The notes below the pieces were generated by a model, which saw only the letters and a list, made by a program, of their open reading frames with translations, did no database searches and had not been told where the DNA came from. A stretch of DNA of 64,000 bases from Paenibacillus bovis (GTDB lineage Bacteria; Bacillota; Bacilli; Paenibacillales; Paenibacillaceae), in contig NZ_CP013023.1 of the NCBI RefSeq assembly GCF_001421015.2, positions 2,535,501-2,599,500 on the forward strand, read 5' to 3'. The position numbers and the translations under genes were made by a program. This document shows positions 34,757 through 41,979 of the stretch, piece by piece (the first letter of the stretch is position 1; each line of letters begins with the position of its first letter).

Positions 34757-35590
34757 ATGTACGTAACCAACCCGCACCGCCGCTTTTTTACAGAGCTCAA
34801 AGACCTTCAGCTTCCTATTCATATGGAGAGTATCGGCGAGAATCCGGATCAGGAATATATTGAACGTCCGGATGGTTATCCATGTTATCACTGGCTTCAG
34901 ACGGTGCATGGGGAAGGCGAATTTACATTTGGCGGTGCCCGTTATTTGCTCAAGCCCGGATCGGGTGTACTGCTGGCTCCACGGGATGCCCACAGCTATC
35001 GCCCGGTAAGCAGCGTCTGGGAGACGATTTATCTTACTTTTGGCGGACCGCAATCATTGGGGCTGTTGTCCACTTTTGGATTGTCGCATTCCGCTTATTA
35101 TGAATGGGATCGGGATTGTGATCTGGATACGTTCTCCGGCAATATGCTGGGTAGTATCCGCAGCAACCGTGATTTGTCTGGACTGGATACGAGTGCCGAT
35201 CTGTACCGTTTTCTAACCCTGCTCAAAAAGCATGGACGTATCAATAATCTGCCATCCTTATCCCATACGGTAGAGAGACTGGCGCCATTGATGAGCTTTA
35301 TGGAAGCTCATTATGATGATCCGAATATCGGTCTGGAAGATATGGCGATTCAGGTAGGCGTAAGCGCACGTCATCTGAATACACTGTTCCGTCAGACATT
35401 CGGAATGACTGCCTATGCCTATTTTATTCTGCTGCGTCTGCGCAAAGCCAAAGAACTGATGACACTGTATCCGCGTATGACGATCAAGGAAGTATCCGGT
35501 CAGGTCGGTTTCCGCGATTCCAGTCATTTTGTGGCTACATTCCGTCGCCTGGAAGGGGTAACTCCTGAACAATTTCGCAATTTATATTAA
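34757..35590 (+). CDS. AraC-family transcriptional regulator
   Basis: 277 residues from ATG 34757 (an ATG at 34733 is possible, but a candidate -10 element at 34719-34729 puts transcription start next to it). The N-terminal cupin-like sugar-binding domain contains YHWLQTVHGEGEFTFGG and PRDAHSYRP; the C-terminal double HTH runs over the last 100 residues (GLEDMAIQVGVSARHLNTLFRQTFG and KEVSGQVGFRDSSHFVATFRRLEGVTPEQFR). It is divergent from the GH42 gene with only about 110 bp between start codons, so it most likely activates that gene in response to a galactoside. Confidence 0.9.
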   Translation: MYVTNPHRRFFTELKDLQLPIHMESIGENPDQEYIERPDGYPCYHWLQTVHGEGEFTFGGARYLLKPGSGVLLAPRDAHSYRPVSSVWETIYLTFGGPQSLGLLSTFGLSHSAYYEWDRDCDLDTFSGNMLGSIRSNRDLSGLDTSADLYRFLTLLKKHGRINNLPSLSHTVERLAPLMSFMEAHYDDPNIGLEDMAIQVGVSARHLNTLFRQTFGMTAYAYFILLRLRKAKELMTLYPRMTIKEVSGQVGFRDSSHFVATFRRLEGVTPEQFRNLY

Positions 35591-35626
35591 AATGTGCGTT
35601 TGCTGATCATCAGTCATGCACATTTT
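35589..35626 (+). terminator. Hairpin after the AraC gene
   Basis: AAAATGTGC (35589-35597) pairs with GCACATTTT (35618-35626) around a 20-base loop holding a TGATCATCA self-complementary core. It overlaps the stop codon of the AraC gene. The T-run is short. Confidence 0.6.
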
Positions 35627-35628
35627 GA

Positions 35629-35657
35629 TTGAAAGTATTTTGTTAAGCGCTTACAAT
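35629..35657 (+). promoter_or_regulatory. Promoter with overlapping cre-like palindrome
   Basis: TTGAAA (35629-35634), 17 bases, TACAAT (35652-35657) is a good sigma-A promoter. TGTTAAGCGCTTACA (35641-35655) lies across the spacer and -10; it differs from the catabolite-responsive element TGTAAGCGCTTACA by one inserted base and keeps a TAAGCGCTTA core palindrome. CcpA or a related LacI-type repressor could block this promoter when preferred sugars are present. Confidence 0.65.
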
Positions 35658-35769
35658 ATTAACGCTTGAAAAGGAAAACGGGATAATGAACGATGCCTAT
35701 ACTGCTCATTATCCCTATACTGCATTCATGATACCCAAGCATACATATACAGAAGTGGAGGAAAGGGAA

Positions 35770-36546
35770 ATGGATAAAATATGGATTGCTGATCCTGCGG
35801 TAATAGATGATCAGGGGGAGCGACCTTACCTGGTGCCTTATCTGTTGCCGGATACACGCAGTGCAGTCATCGTACTGCCGGGCGGAGGCTATGAATTTCG
35901 CGCAGATCATGAAGGAGCTCCTGTAGCAGAATGGCTGAATGAGAATGGAATCTCGGCATTTGTACTTCATTACCGCCTTTCGCCGCGGCAGCGCCGGACG
36001 CCGCTCGAAGATGGACAGACTGCGATTCGTCATGTGAGAGCCAATGCAGCGGAATACGGTATAGATCCTTCGCGAATCGGGATTCTGGGCTTTTCTGCCG
36101 GCGGACACCTGGCTGCTATGACAGGAACGGTATTTACAGAGCAGGAGACAGAACTATTAAATGGTCTCAAGCGCGATGTCAGTTCACGACCTGATGTGAT
36201 GGTGCTTTGTTATCCGGTTATTACGATGGACAGTTTTGGACATGAAGGTTCCCGCCTATCCCTGCTTGGCGATCAGGCAGCGATCGAGCTGGTAACCGGC
36301 AGCAGCGCGGAGAAGCAGGTGACAGCCATGACACCACCAGCCTTTATCTGGCATACCACTGATGATGATGTCGTTCCGGTACAGAACAGCCTGCGCATGG
36401 CACTGGCACTGGAAGAACACAGGGTGCCTTTTGAACTGCGTGTATATGAGAGCGGAGGCCATGGGCAGGGACTTGCACTGGACCATCCTGTTATGGGAAA
36501 CTGGACCAGAGATTGTATATCCTGGCTCAAACGTCAGGGCTGGTAA
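35770..36546 (+). CDS. Alpha/beta hydrolase, acetylesterase-like
   Basis: 258 residues from ATG 35770, which has GGAGG and AAAGGGAA upstream; an ATG at 35686 would lie only about 30 bases downstream of the -10 element. Oxyanion loop LPGGGY (36-41), nucleophile S109 in GFSAGG, acid in TTDDDVVP (about D198-200) and H231 in SGGHGQG. It matches the small dienelactone-hydrolase-like acetyl esterases that remove acetyl groups from xylan or pectic oligosaccharides. Cytoplasmic. It heads an operon with an SGNH esterase and an SMP-30 lactonase. Confidence 0.87.
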   Translation: MDKIWIADPAVIDDQGERPYLVPYLLPDTRSAVIVLPGGGYEFRADHEGAPVAEWLNENGISAFVLHYRLSPRQRRTPLEDGQTAIRHVRANAAEYGIDPSRIGILGFSAGGHLAAMTGTVFTEQETELLNGLKRDVSSRPDVMVLCYPVITMDSFGHEGSRLSLLGDQAAIELVTGSSAEKQVTAMTPPAFIWHTTDDDVVPVQNSLRMALALEEHRVPFELRVYESGGHGQGLALDHPVMGNWTRDCISWLKRQGW

Positions 36547-36593
36547 TCATCCGCTTCACAGATGGAATTATGGATAAAGAGGAGATGGCAGAG

Positions 36594-37262
36594 ATGAAAA
36601 TGGATAAAAACAGTACCTTGCTAATGATTGGTGATTCGGTAACCGATTGCGGCCGGGGACGTCCTGTAGGTCAGAATGGTACGCTGGGAGACGGTTATGT
36701 ATTGCTGGTAGATGCACTTTTGCAAACGGTTTACCCGGATTATGCTTTCCGCGTACTCAATACCGGTATTAGCGGCAATACCGTTCGCGATCTGGAAGCG
36801 CGCTGGGAGCAGGATGTGTTTGCCCACAAACCTGACTGGGTATCTATTATGATCGGAATCAATGATGTATGGCGTCAGTTTGACAATCCAACAGAACCTC
36901 ATATTCATGTCTATCTGGAAGAGTATGAGCAGACGCTGCGTAAATTGGTAGAACAGACGCTGCCACGAGTAAAAGGAATCGTTCTGATGACGCCTTATTA
37001 TATGAGCACCACACCGGAAGATCCGATGAGAGCAACAATGGATATATACGGTGCAGTCGTAAAACGCATTGCTGAAGAATACGGGACAACATTCGTAGAT
37101 ACACAGGCGGCGTTTGATCATATCAGTCAGTACATATATCCGGCTAGTCTGTCTTATGGCTGGGATCATGTGCATCCGAATACCAAAGGGCATATGGTGC
37201 TGGCGCGCACATTCCTGCAGGAAATCGGGTATGATTGGAGCCGCTCCCCGATACAGTCCTGA
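36594..37262 (+). CDS. SGNH/GDSL-family esterase
   Basis: 222 residues from ATG 36594 (GGAG 9 bases upstream; an ATG at 36570 is a weaker alternative). Block I GDS with nucleophile S15 (IGDSVTDCGRGRP), block II glycine in NTGISGNTVRDL, block III GIND (N90) and block V D191-x-x-H194 in WDHVHPNTKGH. The set marks a carbohydrate O-acetyl esterase of the rhamnogalacturonan/xylan-oligosaccharide type. No signal peptide, so it acts on imported oligomers together with the preceding esterase. Confidence 0.9.
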   Translation: MKMDKNSTLLMIGDSVTDCGRGRPVGQNGTLGDGYVLLVDALLQTVYPDYAFRVLNTGISGNTVRDLEARWEQDVFAHKPDWVSIMIGINDVWRQFDNPTEPHIHVYLEEYEQTLRKLVEQTLPRVKGIVLMTPYYMSTTPEDPMRATMDIYGAVVKRIAEEYGTTFVDTQAAFDHISQYIYPASLSYGWDHVHPNTKGHMVLARTFLQEIGYDWSRSPIQS

Positions 37263-37286
37263 AACTACACTATTGGAGGATCTATC

Positions 37287-38183
37287 ATGAAGCAGTACAC
37301 GGCCGAATTAATTATTGATGCCAGAGCCAAGCTGGGCGAAGGACCAAGCTGGAATGCAGAGCAGCAGCGTTTGTTATGGGTAGATATTGAAGGCTACCAG
37401 CTGCATATCTATAATCCGGTTACCAAAGAAGATCGTACAGTAAATGTGGGCGAGCATATTGGAGCGGTTGTTCCTTATACCGATACCGAAGTGATTGGCG
37501 CGTTATTCAGCGGTCTCTACCGTATACAGTTATCTGACGGGAGCAAGACATTGATCCATGATCCGGAAGAAGGGCGTCCCGGCAACCGTTTTAATGATGG
37601 TAAGTGTGATCCGGTCGGCCGTTTTCTCGCTGGAACGATGAGCCTGAACGGTGAGGAAAAGCAGGGAGCACTATACAGCATGGATACCACAGGTCATGTG
37701 CGTCTGCTGCTCGGTGAAGTATCTACCTCCAACGGATTGGCTTGGAGCAGTGATCATCGTACACTGTATTATATCGATACGCCAACCTGCCAGATTACCG
37801 CTTTTGACTATGACCTAGAAGACGGATCGATAGCAAATGGACGTGCTGTAGCGGAGCTGGATGATAGTGATGGTTATCCGGATGGCATGACGATTGATGA
37901 AGAAGGAATGCTCTGGGTCGCCCGCTGGGGTGGCAGCCGTGTAACACGCATTGATCCGTCAACAGGTCAAGTAATTGGCGAGGTGCATGTACCTGCCAAA
38001 TGTGTGACAGCCTGTACATTTGGCGGAGCAGATCTGGATGAATTATATATCACTACAGCCCGCGAAGACGATGAAGCAGCCGATTCTCCTGCCGGAGGCG
38101 TATTCGTTGTTCGTCCGGGAGTAAAGGGTATAGCTGCTTACACATTCAATCAGGGGAAAGCTGCGAATTGGCAGACGGCATGA
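37287..38183 (+). CDS. SMP-30/gluconolactonase-family lactonase
   Basis: 298-residue six-bladed beta-propeller of the SMP-30/regucalcin family. LGEGPSWNAEQQRLLWVDIEG carries the metal-binding glutamate (about E19), followed by RFNDGKCDPVGRFLAGTM (Asn metal ligand) and SNGLAWSSDHRTLYYIDTP, and YPDGMTIDEEGMLWVARWGG (Asp ligand). It hydrolyses aldonolactones formed by sugar dehydrogenases. It is 24 bases downstream of the SGNH esterase with TTGGAGG before the ATG, so likely the third gene of that operon; a terminator follows. Confidence 0.9.
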   Translation: MKQYTAELIIDARAKLGEGPSWNAEQQRLLWVDIEGYQLHIYNPVTKEDRTVNVGEHIGAVVPYTDTEVIGALFSGLYRIQLSDGSKTLIHDPEEGRPGNRFNDGKCDPVGRFLAGTMSLNGEEKQGALYSMDTTGHVRLLLGEVSTSNGLAWSSDHRTLYYIDTPTCQITAFDYDLEDGSIANGRAVAELDDSDGYPDGMTIDEEGMLWVARWGGSRVTRIDPSTGQVIGEVHVPAKCVTACTFGGADLDELYITTAREDDEAADSPAGGVFVVRPGVKGIAAYTFNQGKAANWQTA

Positions 38184-38244
38184 TATCATTTGATCGAAGC
38201 ATATAGCTGCAGCAGAGACTGCAGTTACAAGGAATAACTGTATA

Positions 38245-38288
38245 ACAGCACCGCAGATTCCGTTGATCGGGATACTGCGGTTTCTGTT
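38245..38288 (+). terminator. Terminator after the lactonase
   Basis: AACAG-CA-CCGCAG at the left pairs with CTGCGG-TTT-CTGTT at the right (38275-38288), loop with a GATCGGGAT turn. The G+C stem with T-rich trailing bases fits an intrinsic terminator. Confidence 0.65.
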
Positions 38289-38353
38289 TATCCAGTCATT
38301 ATTTTATCGATGATTGGCTATTGCATATTAAAAGGAATATGGAGGAACAAGAC

Positions 38354-38767
38354 ATGAGACCTGTACTGGAATGCTGTGAACAGCCGCTTACGGAAAAGGA
38401 TTTTCAGGAGCTGGAAAAACAAATGGGGCGTCCGTTCCCTCCAGCGTTCAAGCAGTATTATCTGCATTACAACGGAGGGTATTTGCCGGAAGATCGGGAA
38501 GGAAATGCTGTTATCGTAGGCGGATTTAATTCTATTCGTTATGGTAAGCTTCCAGCAGAAAAGCTGTATGCCGATTTGTTGGAAAATTTTGAACAGCTCG
38601 AAGGGTTGTTTCCTTTTGCTTATGATCAGGGTGGGAATAGTTTTCTTATATCTTTGCGAAGTGAGCCTGATTACAACAATATCTATGTCTGGTTAATGGA
38701 TCTAAAGGAGTTGCGATTTATAACCGATTCTTTTGAAGACTTTCTGGTATTTCTGCTGGAGGAATAA
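38354..38767 (+). CDS. SMI1/KNR4 (SUKH) family protein
   Basis: 137 residues from ATG 38354, which has GGAGG 8 bases upstream. The core pattern LTEKDFQELEKQMGRPFPPAFKQYYLHYNGGYLP, then the FNSIRYG and ..GLFPFAYDQGGNSFLISL strands and a DSFEDFLVFL helix, is that of SUKH-1 proteins. Many SUKH proteins are immunity proteins that neutralise secreted polymorphic toxins, and bacteria often keep orphan copies. No toxin gene is next to it here, and the function remains open. A second SUKH-like gene lies 1.4 kb downstream. Confidence 0.82.
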   Translation: MRPVLECCEQPLTEKDFQELEKQMGRPFPPAFKQYYLHYNGGYLPEDREGNAVIVGGFNSIRYGKLPAEKLYADLLENFEQLEGLFPFAYDQGGNSFLISLRSEPDYNNIYVWLMDLKELRFITDSFEDFLVFLLEE

Positions 38768-38927
38768 CAGGAGGCAGGGACTATTTATTTTACCTGCTAT
38801 AGACTGGAATACGGATGAGCAGACAGAGCCCAATGTTTATCCGACTAAAAAGATTGATTTTATATAGTATGTCATTGGATAATATTTATAGTATCTGGAA
38901 TAGAGCTGTAGAGAGGATGAGCTACAT

Positions 38928-40109
38928 ATGACAAGGAAGCGAATCGATCTGTTTATTCGCAATGAAAAAGAAGCAGAACTGGCGGCATGGGCTGATCGTC
39001 TGGCTGTAAAGTTTGCTGAGCGTTCAGCCAAGCATGACGAGGAAGGCTCGTTTCCTTTTGAAAACTTTCAGGAGTTAAAAGAAGCTGGTTACGCCAAATT
39101 GACAGTAGCCAAGAAATACGGTGGAGAAGAACTGGGGCTGTATGAGTGGCTGCTTGTGCAGGAGCGTATAGCCAGAGGAGATGGCTCTACAGCACTTAGT
39201 GCGGGCTGGCATGGCGGTATGATGCTTCATTTCCGTGAAGCCGACGGCTGGCCGGAGCCCACATTCTCGGAATTTTGCCGGGATGCGGTTGCCCATGGCA
39301 ATATGATTAACAAATTTGCCAGTGAACGCGGCACGGGCAGTCCGACACGGGGCGGTCGTCCGCAGACAACCGCTGTACGTACGGAGGGAGGCTGGCTGCT
39401 GAGCGGACGGAAAACTTACAGTACTCTTAGCCCGTTGTTGACTGATTTTATTGTTAGTGCAGGTATTGAGAACCAGCCGGAAATCGGTGATTTTCTGGTG
39501 CGTTCACGGGATGGAGTGAGCATCGAGGAGACATGGAATACGCTCGGCATGAGAGCAACCGGCAGTCACGATGTAATTCTGGAGCAAGTATTTGTGCCGG
39601 ATCGTCAGGTGCTGTCCATCCATCTGCCGGGGACTTCCAAATCGGAACGCGATGATGGTGATGGCTGGCTACTGCATATTCCGGCCTGTTATCTGGGTAT
39701 TGCTTATGCGGCTCGTGATTTTGCATTGGAATTTGCCGCCCATTATACGCCCAACAGTCTGAATGAACCGATCGCCACACTGCCGCATATCCGCCAGTGG
39801 ATCGGACAGATCGAGAGCGAACTGAGACTGGCACGAACACTAATGTACGATGTGGCAGACCGCTGGGATCGTGAACCGGAGCAGCGCAAGCATATGCGCC
39901 CCGACTTTGGATTGGTCAAGTACAATGCTGTGCATCTGGCTAATCAGGTTGTCGACAAAGCGATGAAGATTGTAGGAGGAGCAGCCTTGTCCAAAAATCT
40001 GCCGCTGGAACGCTTGTATCGTGATGTGCGCGCCGGTCTGCATAATCCGCCGATGGAAGATGCCGTACTGCAGACGCTGGCTCGTACAGCGCTGGAGGAG
40101 TTATCGTAA
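38928..40109 (+). CDS. Acyl-CoA dehydrogenase family protein (YdbM-like)
   Basis: A 393-residue FAD-dependent dehydrogenase. N-terminal helical domain with FENFQELKEAGYAKLTVAKKYGGEELGLYEWLLVQERIARGDGS, central beta domain with FASERGTGSPTRGG, GGWLLSGRKTYSTLSP and NTLGMRATGSHDVILEQVFVP, and C-terminal helices with KIVGGAALSKNLPLERLYRDVRAGLHNPP, where the Arg-Asp and Gly-rich segments contact FAD. The overall form resembles B. subtilis YdbM; some relatives desulfurise or oxidise non-CoA substrates, so the substrate is unclear. Start ATG with AGAGGATGAG upstream. Confidence 0.87.
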   Translation: MTRKRIDLFIRNEKEAELAAWADRLAVKFAERSAKHDEEGSFPFENFQELKEAGYAKLTVAKKYGGEELGLYEWLLVQERIARGDGSTALSAGWHGGMMLHFREADGWPEPTFSEFCRDAVAHGNMINKFASERGTGSPTRGGRPQTTAVRTEGGWLLSGRKTYSTLSPLLTDFIVSAGIENQPEIGDFLVRSRDGVSIEETWNTLGMRATGSHDVILEQVFVPDRQVLSIHLPGTSKSERDDGDGWLLHIPACYLGIAYAARDFALEFAAHYTPNSLNEPIATLPHIRQWIGQIESELRLARTLMYDVADRWDREPEQRKHMRPDFGLVKYNAVHLANQVVDKAMKIVGGAALSKNLPLERLYRDVRAGLHNPPMEDAVLQTLARTALEELS

Positions 40110-40151
40110 TATCGGCAACTTTTATAAGTACATTTTGTTAATGGAGGTCCC

Positions 40152-40709
40152 ATGCTGACTCTATCTGAAATCAAGCAAAAACTGGACGACAAATTTATTC
40201 CTCTGCAGGATATTGTTAACGGTCTACGGCTAATGGAACGCAAGCAAAATGTTACTGCGCAAGTACGGCAGCTGGAACAGCAGCTTGGCATGAGTCTGCC
40301 TGCCGATTTTGCGGACTTTGTTCATGCGTATGATCTGGATAACTTCGGCTTATGTAATGTTACTTTTGGTACAGAGAATGATTATGTAAAATGGGTTCTG
40401 GATATTAATACGACTAGCGGATTTGATCGCTGGTGGAGTGGGTCGGAACGTCCGGCAGCATTAATCTGCATTGCACTGTCTGATCCCTATACGCTGTTGT
40501 TGAATCTGCAGACGAACGAAGTGTATGCGATGACCAGTGAGACACAAGATGGAGAATGGCAGCGCGTCGCAAGTCATTTTTCCCTATTCATCCGGGGACT
40601 GGGCACCGCCTATCTGGAATCCGTATCACCTAAACAGCTGGCACAGGAGACAGAAGCAGAGACGCTGAATTTCTGGCAATGGGCGGTCAATCAGGGAACA
40701 CCTGCATAG
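40152..40709 (+). CDS. SUKH/SMI1-KNR4-like protein
   Basis: 185 residues, start ATG with GGAGG 5 bases upstream. Residues about 35-145 follow the SUKH plan: QVRQLEQQLGMSLPADFADFVHAYDLDNFGLCNVTFG, then short strands including RPAALICIALSDPYTLLLNLQTNEVYAMTSE and a HFSLFIRGLGTAYL helix. The first 35 residues are a helical extension. It may be an immunity-type protein. It lies 42 bases after the acyl-CoA dehydrogenase gene, with a terminator behind it. Confidence 0.75.
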   Translation: MLTLSEIKQKLDDKFIPLQDIVNGLRLMERKQNVTAQVRQLEQQLGMSLPADFADFVHAYDLDNFGLCNVTFGTENDYVKWVLDINTTSGFDRWWSGSERPAALICIALSDPYTLLLNLQTNEVYAMTSETQDGEWQRVASHFSLFIRGLGTAYLESVSPKQLAQETEAETLNFWQWAVNQGTPA

Positions 40710-40765
40710 TAGTCCTGTGTATATAGAATGTGGGCATGCCGTACCTATTGCCAGTAGACAATCAG

Positions 40766-40805
40766 CACAAAAAGCCTTAATCCATTATGATTGAGGCTTT
40801 TTGTG
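40766..40805. terminator. Terminator after the second SUKH gene
   Basis: CACAAAAAGCCTTAATC (40766-40782) pairs with GATTGAGGCTTTTTGTG (40789-40805), loop CATTAT. Its A- and T-runs let it serve both the + strand SUKH gene and the minus strand YjfB gene. Confidence 0.88.
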
Positions 40806-40883
40806 ACGTTCCCAAATTCGGATGTAAGCATGTCATACAGTCGGAATCACAGCCAAAGTAACCGTCTACCAAAAGGCTGTTAC

Positions 40884-41060
40884 TCAGGCACGAATGTCCA
40901 GACTTTTACCCAGATTCGGATGCGGAGCTTGCTGGAGCATTTGAGCCATTTGTTGACCTTGCTGTTCCACCATATCTTTTGATAAAGCCATAACCTGGAT
41001 TCCGGCAGCCTGAGCGACAGAAGCCTGACTCATTGCCATTGACAAAGCAGGGATATCCAT
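40884..41060 (-). CDS. YjfB-family putative motility protein (58 aa)
   Basis: Too short for routine gene calls. On the minus strand an ATG at 41060 with AAAGGAGG 8 bases upstream opens a 58-residue frame: it begins MDIPALSMAMSQASVAQAAG, is rich in Met, Gln and Ala, and ends HPNLGKSLDIRA. The start and the conserved LG-x-x-LDIRA end are the marks of the YjfB family, small proteins linked to motility in Bacillus. A sigma-D-like promoter lies just upstream, which supports the link. Molecular role unknown. Confidence 0.85.
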   Translation of the reverse strand: MDIPALSMAMSQASVAQAAGIQVMALSKDMVEQQGQQMAQMLQQAPHPNLGKSLDIRA

Positions 41061-41102
41061 GGATGCTTCCTCCTTTCCTGCCTAGGACAGGGCATAGGTT
41101 GT

Positions 41103-41130
41103 TTATCGGCAGATGCCTGTATAATAATTA
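41103..41130 (-). promoter_or_regulatory. Sigma-D-like promoter for the YjfB gene
   Basis: On the minus strand GCCGATAA (41110-41103) matches the sigma-D -10 consensus GCCGATAT at seven of eight bases. TAAT (41130-41127) stands 16 bases upstream where TAAA is expected. The predicted start lies about 37 bases before the YjfB ATG. Confidence 0.7.
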
Positions 41131-41267
41131 ATACGATCATTCGAATACGCTCTCGTTTTTGGAGGATTGTCCATTTTTAATCGATCTTTTAGGTGAATAT
41201 AAGGTTACTTTCAGGTGTACGGGTTAAATTATAGATATACCCCTTTTGAAATATAGATTTGACGTAG

Positions 41268-41301
41268 ACCCTGTCTCTGGAAGGCAGGGTTATTTTTTTT
41301 T
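41268..41301 (+). terminator. Orphan + strand terminator
   Basis: ACCCTG (41268-41273), 11 bases, CAGGGT (41285-41290), then TTATTTTTTTTT. No + strand gene precedes it within 550 bases; a TATAAT (41120-41125) lies upstream, so a transcript of roughly 165 bases could end here, either a small RNA or a leader of nucB. Apart from this and the sigma-D promoter, 41061-41431 is AT-rich with no gene. Confidence 0.6.
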
Positions 41302-41431
41302 GGACATAACCATACCAAAATTTACATATTTAATGGTATAAATTTACATAAAAAGATTTAAGTTTTAAATAGAATAATTTAAACTAAACTCGGTTTTGTT
41401 TTTACCAATAAAATGGAAGCGAGATGATGGA

Positions 41432-41860
41432 ATGAAAAAAGTATGGATGACGGTAACAATGCTGGTGATGATGATGACATTGCCGGTAGTGCTTCAAGGC
41501 GAAGCACAAATACATAAGGTGTATGCGGCGGCAGCATACGATTATACACTGAATTTTCCGTCCGATCGTTATCCCGAGACTGCTGATCATATTCGTGATG
41601 CGATTGCAGACGGCCATTCAGATGTATGCACAATCGACCGGACAGGCGCAGACGAGCGTCGTGAAGATTCCCTGCGAGGCGTACCGACCAAATCCGGCTA
41701 TGACCGTGACGAGTGGCCGATGGCGATGTGCCTGGAAGGTGGTACCGGTGCAGATATCCGCTATGTGATCCCTTCAGATAATCGCGGTGCCGGCTCTTGG
41801 GTAGGCAACCGACTTGAGAATTACCCGGACGGTACAAAAGTAAAATTTATCGTGAACTAA
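41432..41860 (+). CDS. nucB: Secreted NucA/NucB-type deoxyribonuclease
   Basis: 142 residues from ATG 41432, the first that gives a normal signal peptide (KK, hydrophobic [18 protein letters not shown], probable cleavage near AAA at 32-36). The mature part matches the DNase_NucA_NucB family: [34 protein letters not shown] split over residues 63-96, with the catalytic DRDEWP motif (91-96), two cysteines (C66, C100) that can form a disulfide, and SWVGNRL near the end. Extracellular DNase acting on environmental or biofilm DNA. The ribosome site is weak. Confidence 0.9.
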   Translation: MKKVWMTVTMLVMMMTLPVVLQGEAQIHKVYAAAAYDYTLNFPSDRYPETADHIRDAIADGHSDVCTIDRTGADERREDSLRGVPTKSGYDRDEWPMAMCLEGGTGADIRYVIPSDNRGAGSWVGNRLENYPDGTKVKFIVN

Positions 41861-41891
41861 TAAATAACAGATAAAATTAACGGCTGAAATG

Positions 41892-41952
41892 AAAACACCT
41901 CCAGCAAAAGCCTTTATAATGGCAGGGGACCTATTGCTGAAGGTGTTTTTTC
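41892..41952. terminator. Terminator between nucB and the propeller protein
   Basis: AAAACACCT (41892-41900) pairs with AGGTGTTTT (41941-41949), CAGCAA with TTGCTG inside, then T-run. It is flanked by A- and T-runs, so it can serve both converging genes. Confidence 0.85.
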
Positions 41953-41979
41953 TATTGGCAAGCTGCAATGGCAGTAGTC

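Noticed and set aside
38354..40709. Complete toxin-immunity locus
   Set aside because: SUKH genes are present but there is no large secreted toxin, RHS/LXG protein or secretion gene nearby.
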